Shown: positions 9,412-17,860 of the stretch, piece by piece
How positions within the stretch are numbered: position 1 is the first letter of the stretch
How the letters are laid out: each line of letters opens with the position of its first letter
From: Rhodoferax ferrireducens
GTDB taxonomy: Bacteria; Pseudomonadota; Gammaproteobacteria; Burkholderiales; Burkholderiaceae_C
Direction: 5' to 3'
Length of the DNA: 64,000 nucleotides
NCBI RefSeq assembly: GCF_003347515.1
Contig: NZ_QEII01000315.1
Location: forward strand, 186,001-250,000
Position numbers and translations under genes: made by a program
The notes under the pieces: model-generated
The model's database searches: none
What the model was told of the DNA's origin: nothing
What the model saw: the letters and a program-made list of their open reading frames with translations, nothing else

Positions 9412-10965
9412 ATGTCCGATCACAACACTCCCTTAGCGCCCCAAGACGAAAACCAGCTGATTTTGGAGCGGCGCGAAAAACTCAAGGCCATCCGCCAGCA
9501 GCAGGCCGAAGGCAAAGGCGTGGCCTTCCCCAACGATTTCAAACCCAGCGACCACGCCGCCGACCTGTTTGCCGCCCATGCGGGCCAGACCCCGGAGGGC
9601 CTGATTGAGCAAGGTGCTACCGCCAAGGTCGCCGGGCGCATGATGCTCAAGCGCGTCATGGGCAAGGCCAGCTTTGCGACGCTGCAGGACAGCACCGGCC
9701 GCATCCAGATCTACATCAAGGGCGAAGACATCGGCGCCGAGCTGTACGCCAGTTTCAAACACTGGGATCTGGGCGACATCGTGGCCGCTGAAGGCAAGGT
9801 CTTCAAGACCAAGACCGGCGAGCTCTCCATCCACGCCACCCGCGTGCGCCTGCTGACCAAGAGCCTGCGCCCTCTGCCCGACAAGTTCCACGGCATGAAC
9901 GATCAGGAAGTGAAATACCGCCAGCGCTATGTCGACCTGATCACCGACGAGACCGCACGCAAGCGCTTTGTGGCGCGCTCCAAAGCCGTCAGCGGCATCC
10001 GCCAGTTCATGGTGGCGCACAACTTCCTGGAAGTCGAGACGCCGATGCTGCACCCGATTCCGGGCGGCGCCAACGCCAAGCCTTTCACAACGCACCACAA
10101 CGCGCTGGACCAGCAGATGTTCCTGCGCATCGCGCCCGAGCTCTACCTGAAGCGCCTGATCGTCGGCGGCTTTGACCGCGTGTTCGAGATCAACCGCAGC
10201 TTTCGCAACGAAGGCATCTCGGTGCGCCACAACCCCGAGTTCACCATGATGGAGTTCTACGCGGCCTACTGGGATTACCAGGACCTGATGACCTTCACTG
10301 AAGCGCTGGTGCGCGACGCGGCGCAGAAGGCCGTCGGCACCCTGCAACTGACCTATGGCGGCAAGGCGGTCGATCTGACCCAGCCGTTTGAGCGCCTGAC
10401 GATTCACGAGGCGATCTGCAAGTACACCGAAGCCGCTGAAGCCCTGGAAGACGGTAGCGGCCTGAGGGTGGACAACGCCGCCTGGCTCATCAACGCGCTG
10501 CGCAAACTCGGCTTGTCGGAAGGCAAAAACAAGCTGTCCACCCGCTCGCTGGCCAGCTTGCAAGTCATGTACTTTGAAGAAACCGTGGAAGAAAAGCTGT
10601 GGCAGCCAACCTTCATCTGCGAGCACCCGGTCGAAATCTCGCCCCTGGCCCGTGCCAGCGACCATAAGCCGGGCGTGACCGAGCGCTTTGAACTCTACAT
10701 CACGGGACGCGAATTTGGCAATGGTTTCTCCGAGCTCAACGACGCCGAAGAACAGGCCGCCCGCTTTCACGCCCAGGTCGCAGCCAAGGAAGAAGGCGAC
10801 GACGAAGCCATGTTTTACGACCACGACTTCATTCGTGCCCTCGAATACGGCATGCCCCCCACCGGCGGCTGCGGCGTTGGCCTGGACCGCTTGATGATGT
10901 TGCTGACCGACAGCAGCAGCATCCGTGACGTGATCCTGTTCCCGGCCCTGCGGCGCGAGGCTTGA
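9412..10965 (+). CDS. lysS: Lysyl-tRNA synthetase, class II
   Basis: Charges tRNA-Lys in the cytoplasm. The 517-aa product has an N-terminal OB-fold anticodon-binding domain (GRMMLKRVMGKASFATLQD) and the class II core with motif 2 (FRNEGISVRHNPEFTMMEFY) and motif 3 (GCGVGLDRLMMLLT). The start MSDHNTPL at 9412 follows a 197-bp gap from the divergent yggT gene that must contain the promoter. A family B repeat begins a few bases after the stop. Confidence 0.97.
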   Translation: MSDHNTPLAPQDENQLILERREKLKAIRQQQAEGKGVAFPNDFKPSDHAADLFAAHAGQTPEGLIEQGATAKVAGRMMLKRVMGKASFATLQDSTGRIQIYIKGEDIGAELYASFKHWDLGDIVAAEGKVFKTKTGELSIHATRVRLLTKSLRPLPDKFHGMNDQEVKYRQRYVDLITDETARKRFVARSKAVSGIRQFMVAHNFLEVETPMLHPIPGGANAKPFTTHHNALDQQMFLRIAPELYLKRLIVGGFDRVFEINRSFRNEGISVRHNPEFTMMEFYAAYWDYQDLMTFTEALVRDAAQKAVGTLQLTYGGKAVDLTQPFERLTIHEAICKYTEAAEALEDGSGLRVDNAAWLINALRKLGLSEGKNKLSTRSLASLQVMYFEETVEEKLWQPTFICEHPVEISPLARASDHKPGVTERFELYITGREFGNGFSELNDAEEQAARFHAQVAAKEEGDDEAMFYDHDFIRALEYGMPPTGGCGVGLDRLMMLLTDSSSIRDVILFPALRREA

Positions 10966-10971
10966 GCTTAT

Positions 10972-11033
10972 TTTCAAGCGAAATAGGCCTCTAGCCCTCG
11001 CCCCCCTGCGTAGACAGCTATGACAACCATAGC
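10972..11033 (-). repeat. Dispersed repeat family B copy at lysS / metallopeptidase junction
   Basis: Reverse-orientation copy: GGCCTCTAGCCC, then CCCTGCGTAGACAGCTATG, then ACCATAGC. It fills the gap between lysS and the next gene and runs into that gene's first codons, so ATGACAACCATAGC is both repeat and coding start. Confidence 0.75.
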
Positions 11034-11565
11034 ATCCAAACCACTCAAATACCTGCTGGGCTATCCCGAGGACACGCTGGCGCAGGTCCAGCAGCTGGTC
11101 GCCAGCAACAGCCTGGGCGCGTGGCTACTGAAAAAATACCCCGGCAACCATGGCGTGCGCACCGACAAAGCCCTGTTTGAGTATGTGCAGGAGCTCAAAC
11201 AAAGCCACTTGCGCGGCGCCGACCCGCTGGCCAAGGTGGCTTTTGACAGCAAGCTGCAGGTGGTGCAACACGCCTTGGGCACACACACCACGATCTCGCG
11301 CGTGCAGGGCAGCAAACTCAAGTCAAAACGCGAAATCCGGATCGCGGCCCTGTTCAAGGACACGCCGCCGGAGTTTCTGAAAATGATCACGGTGCACGAA
11401 CTGGCGCACTTGAAGGAACGCGCTCATGACAAGGCCTTCTACCAGCTCTGCAGCTACATGGAACCGAGCTACCACCAGCTGGAGTTCGAGGTGCGCATGT
11501 ATTTGACGCACCTGGAGCTGGCGGGGACGCGCTTGTGGGGCGCGACGGGTGGGGACGCCGGCTGA
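11020..11565 (+). CDS. YgjP-like (DUF45/WLM-type) zinc metallopeptidase
   Basis: A 181-aa cytoplasmic protein with a HELAH zinc motif (H126, H130) and a following His (H136) that could be the third ligand. This is the arrangement of the YgjP/M48-like family, whose substrate is not established. The region before the motif (KLKSKREIRIAALFKDTP) is typical of the family. The first codons lie in a family B repeat. No neighbouring gene suggests a pathway. Confidence 0.75.
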   Translation: MTTIASKPLKYLLGYPEDTLAQVQQLVASNSLGAWLLKKYPGNHGVRTDKALFEYVQELKQSHLRGADPLAKVAFDSKLQVVQHALGTHTTISRVQGSKLKSKREIRIAALFKDTPPEFLKMITVHELAHLKERAHDKAFYQLCSYMEPSYHQLEFEVRMYLTHLELAGTRLWGATGGDAG

Positions 11566-11634
11566 GGCAAGCCGAGAAGCCGGGGCAGGCCTTCACGCCC
11601 TGCCATGACCGACAAGTGCCCCTTACGGCTGCTC

Positions 11635-11735
11635 ATTCCGTTTCCAAATCATTCGTGTCTAGGCGCGAAGCCGCAGGCAGTGCTGTAGCACGACAAGGCG
11701 AAGCAACAACGACACGGATGATTTAGAAATGGAAT
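11635..11735. repeat. 101-bp imperfect inverted-repeat element
   Basis: Left arm 11635-11659 (starts ATTCCGTTTCC) and right arm 11711-11735 (ends TTTAGAAATGGAAT) are complementary over 25 positions with three mismatches. The 51-bp centre contains GTGCTGTAGCAC (a near-perfect small hairpin) and GGCGCGAAGC / GGCGAAGC segments. It lies in the gap between the metallopeptidase and proQ, which are convergent, and contains no gene. It resembles a miniature palindromic repeat element. Confidence 0.7.
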
Positions 11736-11766
11736 CAGTGCCGGCAAAACCGCCGGCGCGCAAGCT

Positions 11767-12462
11767 TCAGGAAGTAGTGGCAGCGCTTTCCAGGCGGCGC
11801 TTGCGATTGACGGCCGCGTTGACGTCGCGTTCATTCAAGCCGTACATATCGGCAAACTCCGCCGGTGTCTTGCCGCTGCTCTCGAAGGCCCGGAGCAAGG
11901 CCTCCTGTTTCGCCATTTTTAGATCGTGCTCGGCCAGTGCTTCTTCCAGCAAGGCGTTGGCATCGGCATCGTTGGTCTGGACCCGCGTCAGATAGTCCTG
12001 GCGGCTCAGGCCGGAGGCCTCAAATGCGGCCAGCAGTTGCGCGCGCAACTTGGGCCGCAAATCTTCTTTGGTCCGGCCCTGGCGGCGGCGGAACAGCTCC
12101 AGCAGGGCCAGGTAGACATGTTCCGGCGACACATCGGCCACTGCCACGCCTTGGAGGTCGTGACGCTGCTTGCCGGCCGCCACGCATTGCAGGTAACGCG
12201 TTGAGCGCGTATGCAGGCCCAGTGCGGCTTTGAGGCTGTCGCGCTCGAACTGCTCGGGGTGAGCGGCCAGCAGCTCCTGAAAAATCCCGAGCTTGAGCGG
12301 CAAGAACTCGGCACCAAACAGATGCGGATAGAGTTCAAACAGCTTTTCCAGCACGGGCTGGACCGATTGCGAGCGATCCGCCCGCGTGGGTCGGGTCTTG
12401 GCTGGTGTCGGCTCAACGGCTTGGACAGCGGTTTCTGATGTGTCTGATGGAGTAGAGGTCAT
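11767..12462 (-). CDS. ProQ/FinO-family RNA chaperone
   Basis: A 231-aa protein with the ProQ/FinO domain (about residues 35-150: LEKLFELYPHLFG... LPLKLGIFQELLAAHP), which binds structured RNAs and 3' ends of mRNAs and small RNAs in relatives. After it comes a charged linker and a C-terminal segment with KTPAEFADMYGLNERDVN. The start MTSTPSD at 12462 was chosen as the first Met before conserved sequence; an alternative Met lies 9 nt upstream. Confidence 0.82.
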   Translation of the reverse strand: MTSTPSDTSETAVQAVEPTPAKTRPTRADRSQSVQPVLEKLFELYPHLFGAEFLPLKLGIFQELLAAHPEQFERDSLKAALGLHTRSTRYLQCVAAGKQRHDLQGVAVADVSPEHVYLALLELFRRRQGRTKEDLRPKLRAQLLAAFEASGLSRQDYLTRVQTNDADANALLEEALAEHDLKMAKQEALLRAFESSGKTPAEFADMYGLNERDVNAAVNRKRRLESAATTS

Positions 12463-12513
12463 GGAATTAAGCATTCGGAGCAACCCGTGATTGTCAACCA
12501 AGTGGGGAATGTG

Positions 12514-12732
12514 TCAGGGCGATGGTGGGCGCAACGGTTTGAGCAGCTCGCTGAGCCCGTTGTGGTCGATCTCGTGCATCAGGGCGAGCAGCCGGCCGAT
12601 TTCGCCTTTGGGGACGCCCTCGCGCACAAACCAGTGCAGATAATCGCCCGGCAAATCGGCCAGAATGCGCCCCTTGTACTTGCCAAACGGCATGGTGCGC
12701 GTCACCAGCAACTGGAGATCCTCGGGATGCAT
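12514..12732 (-). CDS. DUF3820 family small protein
   Basis: A 72-aa protein with MPFGKYKGRILADLPGDYLHWF, the hallmark of the DUF3820 family. The function is unknown; some relatives are labelled quorum-sensing-regulated virulence factor by structure, which is weak evidence. It starts 2 nt after the stop of the SUI1-type gene, so the two are probably co-transcribed. Confidence 0.75.
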   Translation of the reverse strand: MHPEDLQLLVTRTMPFGKYKGRILADLPGDYLHWFVREGVPKGEIGRLLALMHEIDHNGLSELLKPLRPPSP

Positions 12733-12734
12733 GT

Positions 12735-13097
12735 TCAGCCCCCCGCACGCTTGACGACAAAGCCCTGGGCCTTCAACGCTTCCATGACCCGGTCGCAGTG
12801 GTCGCCCTGCACCTCAATCACGCCGTCCTTGACCGTGCCACCCGAGCCGCAGGCGGTCTTGAGCTGCTTGCCCAGGGCGACCAGCGCCAGAGGCTCTAGC
12901 GCCAGCCCGCGCACCAGGGTCACGCCCTTGCCGGCCCGGCCCTTGGTTTCGCGCGACACGCGCACCACGCCGTCGGACGGCGGGCGCGCCGGGGCGGCGC
13001 TGCAGCGGCAGCTCGCGGTCGGCTGACGGCACACCGGGCACATACGCCCGCTGTCGGTGGAATAGACCAAGCCACCGCTTGTGGATCTGGATTTCAT
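12735..13097 (-). CDS. yciH: SUI1/YciH-type translation factor homologue
   Basis: A 120-aa protein with an N-terminal CPVC...CRC Cys cluster and a C-terminal SUI1/eIF1 fold (GVTLVRGLALEPLALVALGKQLKTACGSGGTVKDG). Bacterial YciH can affect initiation fidelity in vitro; its physiological role is uncertain. The start MKSRSTSGG at 13097 was preferred over upstream Mets because homologous sequence begins there. Confidence 0.85.
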   Translation of the reverse strand: MKSRSTSGGLVYSTDSGRMCPVCRQPTASCRCSAAPARPPSDGVVRVSRETKGRAGKGVTLVRGLALEPLALVALGKQLKTACGSGGTVKDGVIEVQGDHCDRVMEALKAQGFVVKRAGG

Positions 13098-13213
13098 GGG
13101 TAGGTGAAACAATGCGAAGTGAGGCCTAATTGTCGGGGATGGCACAGCGCTTTCAAGCCGATACCATCCGGTCCGGGCCATGGACGACGCCGCTCTGGGC
13201 CAAGGCACAGCAG

Positions 13214-13273
13214 TTCGCTATATTTTTTATAGCATCCTGCGCATATCGGATAAGGGCTATGTGCCAAAATGCC
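13214..13273 (+). repeat. Dispersed repeat family B copy upstream of small ORF
   Basis: TTCGCTATATTTTTTATAGC, then ATCCTGCGCATATCGGATAAG, then GGCTATGTGCCAAAATGCC. It is in the forward orientation and sits 30 bp before the start of the small unknown gene. Confidence 0.75.
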
Positions 13274-13305
13274 TCATATTTTTACTTATCCAGAGGAATC
13301 CCACC

Positions 13306-13533
13306 ATGTCACGTCCCAATGTTTGGGCGACCAAGGTCGCCGCCCTGATTCAAGGGGGCAACAGCGCGGCCGCCCTGGACCAGATCAAGGTGGCCCCCAC
13401 GGTGAAGGACCTGCAGCAACTGCGCACCCTGCTCATCAGCGCCAAGCTGCTGGCGCGCCACCCCAATATCGACTCAGCGACCCAGGACATGATCACGGCC
13501 CTGTCGTCGCCCCGGCTGCACCGTTCACCCTAG
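13306..13533 (+). CDS. Small conserved-looking protein of unknown function
   Basis: A 75-aa protein starting MSRPNVWATKVAALIQGGNS. GAGG lies about 10 nt upstream of the ATG, a good ribosome site. It looks like an alpha-helical, soluble, slightly basic protein with no signal peptide, membrane segment or Cys cluster. I do not recognise a domain. It stands alone between the divergent yciH and convergent nagZ. Confidence 0.6.
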   Translation: MSRPNVWATKVAALIQGGNSAAALDQIKVAPTVKDLQQLRTLLISAKLLARHPNIDSATQDMITALSSPRLHRSP

Positions 13534-13624
13534 ATTCGGCGCCGAACCGGCCCAAAACGGATTAACCCCATTTGGGAGACCGGGAGGGACACGAAGTGCC
13601 GAGACTGGGAGCAATATAAGCCGC

Positions 13625-14719
13625 TCAAGGCAGCAAGGCCAGCGCATGCATGTAGTCCGGCTGCACCATCAGGGCATCCCAATCCGGGGCCGGGCTGCAT
13701 GGCAAGAGGGCACGACGACGCGCCTCGCTGGCCTCCTGCGGTTGCCAGCCGCCTTTGAGTTGCGCCTCGGTCAGGCCGTCAATCAGTTCATCAACGGCAA
13801 GCCCGCCACCGTCACTGCTGGCCAGCGACTGGTTGCACAGCAAGACGAGGTCGCAGCCGGCGTTCAGCGCCGCCACGGCCGCCTGTGTGTAGCTCACCGG
13901 CTGGCCGTCGATCAGACGCGCGCCGGCCATGGACAGGTCGTCGCTGAAAATGGCACCACCAAAGCCGAGCTGGCCACGCAGGATGTCGTTCAGCCATTTG
14001 GATGAAAACCCGGCCGGGCGCGCATCGACCTTGGGGTAGATCACATGCGCGGGCATAACGCTGCTGAGCGTGCTGTTGAGCCAGCCGTAGGGGGCGGCGT
14101 CCTCCGCCAGAATCGCTTTCAAGCTGCGCTTGTCGACCGGGATATCGGTGTGCGAATCGGCTTTGACGAAGCCGTGGCCCGGAAAATGTTTGCCGCAATT
14201 GGCCATGCCGCTTTGCAGCAAGCCGTGCATCAGGCTCTTGGCCAGCAGACTGACCACGCGTGGGTCACGCGTAAAGGCGCGGTCGCCAATCACGCTGCTC
14301 TCGCCAAAATCAAGGTCCAGCACCGGGGTGAAGCTGAAATCCACGCCGCAGGCGCGCAGCTCGGCGCCCAGCACGAAGCCGCAGGCGGTGGCTGCGTTGG
14401 TCGCGCGCATGGCGCCTGCGCCCTCGCCTGCCTTGCCGTCGTTCAGCCACAGCTCGCCCAAGGCCCGCATCGGCGGCAGATGCGTGAAACCATCGGTCTT
14501 GAAGCGCTGCACGCGGCCGCCTTCGTGGTCGACGCAGATCAGCAGGTCGCGCCGCACTCTTTTGATTTCGCGGCACAGCTGGGCCAGTTGCGCCCGGTCC
14601 TGCCAGTTGCGGGCAAACAGGATGATGCCGCCGACCAGCGGGTGTTTGAGGCGCTGGCGGTCAATTTTGCTCAGGCTCAGGCCCGCGACGTCGATGATGA
14701 GGGGGGCTTGTTGGGGCAT
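13625..14719 (-). CDS. nagZ: Beta-N-acetylhexosaminidase NagZ
   Basis: Family 3 glycoside hydrolase that removes N-acetylglucosamine from anhydromuropeptides in cytoplasmic cell-wall recycling. At 364 aa it has CVDHEGGRVQRF, GKHFPGHG (catalytic His loop) and FSDDLSM (nucleophile Asp). It is the last gene of the long minus-strand array, separated from acpS by a family B repeat. Confidence 0.95.
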   Translation of the reverse strand: MPQQAPLIIDVAGLSLSKIDRQRLKHPLVGGIILFARNWQDRAQLAQLCREIKRVRRDLLICVDHEGGRVQRFKTDGFTHLPPMRALGELWLNDGKAGEGAGAMRATNAATACGFVLGAELRACGVDFSFTPVLDLDFGESSVIGDRAFTRDPRVVSLLAKSLMHGLLQSGMANCGKHFPGHGFVKADSHTDIPVDKRSLKAILAEDAAPYGWLNSTLSSVMPAHVIYPKVDARPAGFSSKWLNDILRGQLGFGGAIFSDDLSMAGARLIDGQPVSYTQAAVAALNAGCDLVLLCNQSLASSDGGGLAVDELIDGLTEAQLKGGWQPQEASEARRRALLPCSPAPDWDALMVQPDYMHALALLP

Positions 14720-14743
14720 GGTTGACTTTCAAGAAAAAACAAT

Positions 14744-14803
14744 ACGCTATTTATTTTATAGCTACTTGCGCTTATTGGCCGGGGGCTAGAGGCTTGTTTT
14801 ATC
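14744..14803 (+). repeat. Dispersed repeat family B copy between nagZ and acpS
   Basis: The clearest copy: CGCTATTTATTTTATAGCTA, then CTTGCGCTTATTGGCC, then GGGGGCTAGAGGC. On the minus strand its CTAG supplies the TAG stop and last codons of acpS, so it forms the 3' end of that gene and the whole acpS-nagZ gap. Confidence 0.85.
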
Positions 14804-15193
14804 CAAACTTTCGACCACACAGAAGCTGGCGGCGTAATCGGTTTCGTCCGTCACGCTCACATGCACGCTCAGGCCCTTGCCCTCAAACCAGTCTTTCAAG
14901 CCGCCGTACAGCACGATGGCCGGTTTGCCACTGGCCAGGTTGCTGATTTCACACAGACGCCAGGTCATGGGCATGACCATGCCCAGGCCGATGGCTTTGC
15001 TGAAGGCTTCTTTGGCGCTGAAACGGGTGGCGAGGTAACGAATGCCGCGCTCGGGCCAGCGCGCGCTACGGGCTTGCCAAGTGGCGAACTCGGCATCACT
15101 CAGGATCTTGCGCGCAAAGCGGTCGCCGTGGCGCGCCAGGCTGGCGCGGATGCGACGTACATCGCAGATATCGGTGCCGATGCCGTAAATCAT
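14786..15193 (-). CDS. acpS: Holo-[acyl-carrier-protein] synthase
   Basis: Transfers 4'-phosphopantetheine from CoA to Ser37 of AcpP (28160-28399). The 135-aa protein begins MIYGIGTDICDVRRI (Mg-binding Asp) and has FSAKEAFSKAIG with the second metal ligand Glu. It follows pdxJ, as in many proteobacteria. The extreme C-terminus (SLDKTSL) is encoded by the family B repeat. Confidence 0.95.
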   Translation of the reverse strand: MIYGIGTDICDVRRIRASLARHGDRFARKILSDAEFATWQARSARWPERGIRYLATRFSAKEAFSKAIGLGMVMPMTWRLCEISNLASGKPAIVLYGGLKDWFEGKGLSVHVSVTDETDYAASFCVVESLDKTSL

Positions 15194-15240
15194 TCGTCAT
15201 CCATGGATTGCCGCGCTGCGCTTTCCATGACAAAAAACGG

Positions 15241-16074
15241 TCATGATTGGCCTTCATGGATGCAGCGCAGATAGTCCTGCACCGTGGCGCTGTAGCCCAG
15301 CTCCAGCGCGTCGGCGATCAGCGCGTGGCCGATGGAGACTTCGGCCACACCCGGCACGGCCTGGATAAAGGCGGCGAGGTTGTCGCGATTCAAGTCGTGG
15401 CCGGCATTCACACCCAAACCGGCCTGCTGCGCGGCCTGCGCAGCTGCGGCAAAGCGCGCCAGCTCGGCCGCTTGCTGCGGCGTGCCCCAGGCGGCGGCGT
15501 AAGGCTCGGTGTAGAGCTCGACCCGGTCGGCACCCACGGCCTTGGCGGCAGCCATTGCGGTGGGATCAGCGTCCATGAACAGGCTGACGCGCACGCCCCA
15601 GGCACGGGCTTGGGCGATCAAGGGACGCAGACGCTCGGCGTCGGCGGGGAAACTCCAGCCATGATCACTGGTGAACTGGCCTTCGCTGTCGGGCACAAAA
15701 GTCATCTGGTGCACCGGCAGTTGGCGATCCAGCAGGTCACGCACGCAGTCCATCAGGTTGTGAAACGGGTTGCCTTCGACGTTGAATTCACGATCCGGCC
15801 AGGCCTTCATCAAGGCCGCCAGATCGCGCACATCATCGGCCCGGATGTGGCGTTCGTCCGGGCGCGGATGCACTGTGATGCCATTGGCTCCGGCCTGCAG
15901 GCACAGGGTCGCCGCCCGCGTGACGCTGGGGATGCCCAGATGGCGCGTGTTGCGCACCAGGGCCACTTTGTTCAGGTTTACCGAAAGAGCGGTCCGAGCC
16001 GCCTGGCCGCCCAAAGGCGAGGAAGCCCCCTCGGGGGGCAGCGTATTACACGTAGTGGAAAGCGTGGGGGTCAT
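15241..16074 (-). CDS. pdxJ: Pyridoxine 5'-phosphate synthase with repeat-encoded start
   Basis: Condenses 3-amino-1-hydroxyacetone phosphate with deoxyxylulose phosphate to give pyridoxine phosphate. The barrel begins ALSVNLNKVALVRNTR and contains GITVHPRPDERHI, FNVEGNP, LFMDADP and VNAGHDLN, all family signatures. The only usable start is the ATG at 16074, inside repeat family A, which adds about 28 residues (MTPTLSTTCNTLPPEGA...). In-frame codons between repeat and barrel include no ATG. The recO stop is 4 nt upstream. Confidence 0.93.
   Translation of the reverse strand: MTPTLSTTCNTLPPEGASSPLGGQAARTALSVNLNKVALVRNTRHLGIPSVTRAATLCLQAGANGITVHPRPDERHIRADDVRDLAALMKAWPDREFNVEGNPFHNLMDCVRDLLDRQLPVHQMTFVPDSEGQFTSDHGWSFPADAERLRPLIAQARAWGVRVSLFMDADPTAMAAAKAVGADRVELYTEPYAAAWGTPQQAAELARFAAAAQAAQQAGLGVNAGHDLNRDNLAAFIQAVPGVAEVSIGHALIADALELGYSATVQDYLRCIHEGQS
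16003..16074 (+). repeat. Dispersed repeat family A, copy 2 (5' end of pdxJ)
   Basis: GGCCGCCCAAAGGCG, then CCCCCTCGGGGGGCAGC, then AGCGTGGGGGTCAT. The minus strand reads ATGACCCCCACGCT..., giving the PdxJ start codon and N-terminus. The CCCCCTCGGGGGG centre can form a hairpin in the mRNA. Confidence 0.88.
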
Positions 16075-16078
16075 ATAT

Positions 16079-16828
16079 CTATAAAGATTGCAGGTCAATC
16101 ATCATTTGCCGCGTGCGCAGGGTTGTCACGCCGCAATGGTAATTCAGCAGCGTGCGCAATTGCGGTTTGAGTTCTGCCATCACTACCGAGCAAGCGCGCA
16201 AGGTGGCGGTGAACGGCGCGCTCTGCGCCAGCGACGCTTGCAGGGCGACCCATTGCGCGCCGGTCAGGCTGGCGCGGTCGGTCGGGTGGGTCTGGCGCAG
16301 GCCCCCCTCGGGCACCAGGGTGTAGCGCTGATGCGGGTCCAGATCGATCAGCGTCATGGTCTGCACGTCCAGCAGCGGCAACAGGCCGATCTCGCGCAGC
16401 AGCAGCAGCTCGAAGGCACGCAAGGCGGATTGCAAGGCCTCGCCGTGTTCCGAGGCAATCACCTGCACCACATTGGCATACACGTCGAAGAGACCGGGGT
16501 GCGGGTCGTCGCGCGCCAGCAAGGTCAACAGCAGTTCATTGAGGTACAGGCCGGACATCAGCGCGTCGCCGGTCGGCATGACGTGGCCGCCCATCCATTC
16601 CGCGCCCTTGAGCGTGCGGATTTCGGCGTCCCCACCAAACGCGACGTGCAGCGGCTGCAAGGGCAACAGGATGGGGCGAAAGCTGGAACTGGGCCGCTTG
16701 ACGCCCTTGGCCACCAGCGCAATGCGGCCGTAGTGGCGCGTGAACACTTCCAGAATCAGGCTCGACTCGCTCCAGTCGTAGCGGTGCAGAACGTAAGCGG
16801 GTTCGTCAGAGATGCGTTTGGTCGCCAC
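16079..16828 (-). CDS. recO: DNA repair protein RecO
   Basis: Recombination mediator that helps load RecA with RecR in RecF-pathway gap repair. The 249-aa protein has the N-terminal OB-fold (YVLHRYDWSESSLILEVFTRHYGRIALVAKGVKRP) followed by a helical domain. No Cys4 zinc finger is evident, as is common in proteobacterial RecO. It is 15 nt downstream of era. Confidence 0.93.
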   Translation of the reverse strand: MATKRISDEPAYVLHRYDWSESSLILEVFTRHYGRIALVAKGVKRPSSSFRPILLPLQPLHVAFGGDAEIRTLKGAEWMGGHVMPTGDALMSGLYLNELLLTLLARDDPHPGLFDVYANVVQVIASEHGEALQSALRAFELLLLREIGLLPLLDVQTMTLIDLDPHQRYTLVPEGGLRQTHPTDRASLTGAQWVALQASLAQSAPFTATLRACSVVMAELKPQLRTLLNYHCGVTTLRTRQMMIDLQSL

Positions 16829-16843
16829 GGAGGGATCAACAGA

Positions 16844-17860
16844 TCACTGGTAGCCGAAGGAACGAACGCGGGCCTCGTCATCGGCCCAGCCGGAGCGCAC
16901 TTTGACCCACATCTCAATGAACACCTTGCAGTCCAGCGCTTTTTCCAGCTCGACGCGGGTCTCCATCCCGATGCGCTTGATGCGCTCGCCCTTGTCGCCA
17001 ATCACCATGGCTTTGTGGGTGTCGCGCTCGACCACGATGGTGGCGGCAATGCGGAGCAGACGTTTTTGCTTGCCGCGGCCCGCTTCTTCCTCGAACTTGT
17101 CGATCACCACGGTGGAGGTGTAGGGCAACTCGTCGCCGGTCAGACGGAACAGCTTTTCACGCACGGTCTCGCTGGCCAGGAATTTTTCGCTTCGGTCGGT
17201 CAACTCGTCTTCGGCGTACCACCAGGCTTGTTCGGGCAGGTATTTTTCGCAGATGCCCAGCATGCGCTCGATGTCCTTGGCGTTCTTGGCCGACATCGGC
17301 ACGAACTCGGCAAAGGTATGGCGCTGCTGCATTTCCTGCAGCCACGGCGCAATGTCGGCGCGGCGCGTGACCTGATCGAGCTTGTTGGCCACGAGCAGGG
17401 TCGGGATGTCCTTGCTCAGCAGCGCCAGCACCTTGGCATCGGCCTGGTTGAACATGCCGGCTTCGACCACGAACAGAATCAGGTCCACATCGCCCACCGC
17501 GCCGAGCACGGTTTTGTTGAGCGAGCGGTTCAGGGCGTTGTTGTGCCGGGTCTGGAAACCGGGAGTATCGACAAACACAAACTGCGTCGCGCCCTGGCTA
17601 TGAATGCCGGTGATGCGGTGGCGCGTGGTCTGGGCCTTGCGCGAGGTAATGCTGATCTTCTGGCCGACCAGGGCATTCATCAGGGTCGATTTACCCACAT
17701 TGGGTTTGCCGACGATGGCGATCAGGCCGCAGCGCTGGCCTTCAACGGGTTTGTCTGCCGGGGCGGCGACCCGCATGCTCTTGAGCATGCTTTCCACATC
17801 ATTTTGGCCTTCAGCCCCCGTCGTATCTGCGTCAGCAGCTATTTTTTTAGTAGTAGTCAT
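16844..17860 (-). CDS. era: GTPase Era with N-terminal extension
   Basis: Essential GTPase that binds 16S rRNA near the anti-Shine-Dalgarno and helps 30S assembly. The 338-aa protein has G1 GKPNVGKST, a DTPGF G3 motif, NKLD G4, and a C-terminal KH domain (IGDKGERIKRIGMETRVELEKAL). About 43 residues precede the G domain, longer than in E. coli Era. Their first codons overlap an AT-rich family B-like fragment (AGCTATTTTTTTAGTAGTAG). The start ATG overlaps the stop of a 35-codon ORF made by repeat A (ATGA). Confidence 0.95.
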   Translation of the reverse strand: MTTTKKIAADADTTGAEGQNDVESMLKSMRVAAPADKPVEGQRCGLIAIVGKPNVGKSTLMNALVGQKISITSRKAQTTRHRITGIHSQGATQFVFVDTPGFQTRHNNALNRSLNKTVLGAVGDVDLILFVVEAGMFNQADAKVLALLSKDIPTLLVANKLDQVTRRADIAPWLQEMQQRHTFAEFVPMSAKNAKDIERMLGICEKYLPEQAWWYAEDELTDRSEKFLASETVREKLFRLTGDELPYTSTVVIDKFEEEAGRGKQKRLLRIAATIVVERDTHKAMVIGDKGERIKRIGMETRVELEKALDCKVFIEMWVKVRSGWADDEARVRSFGYQ

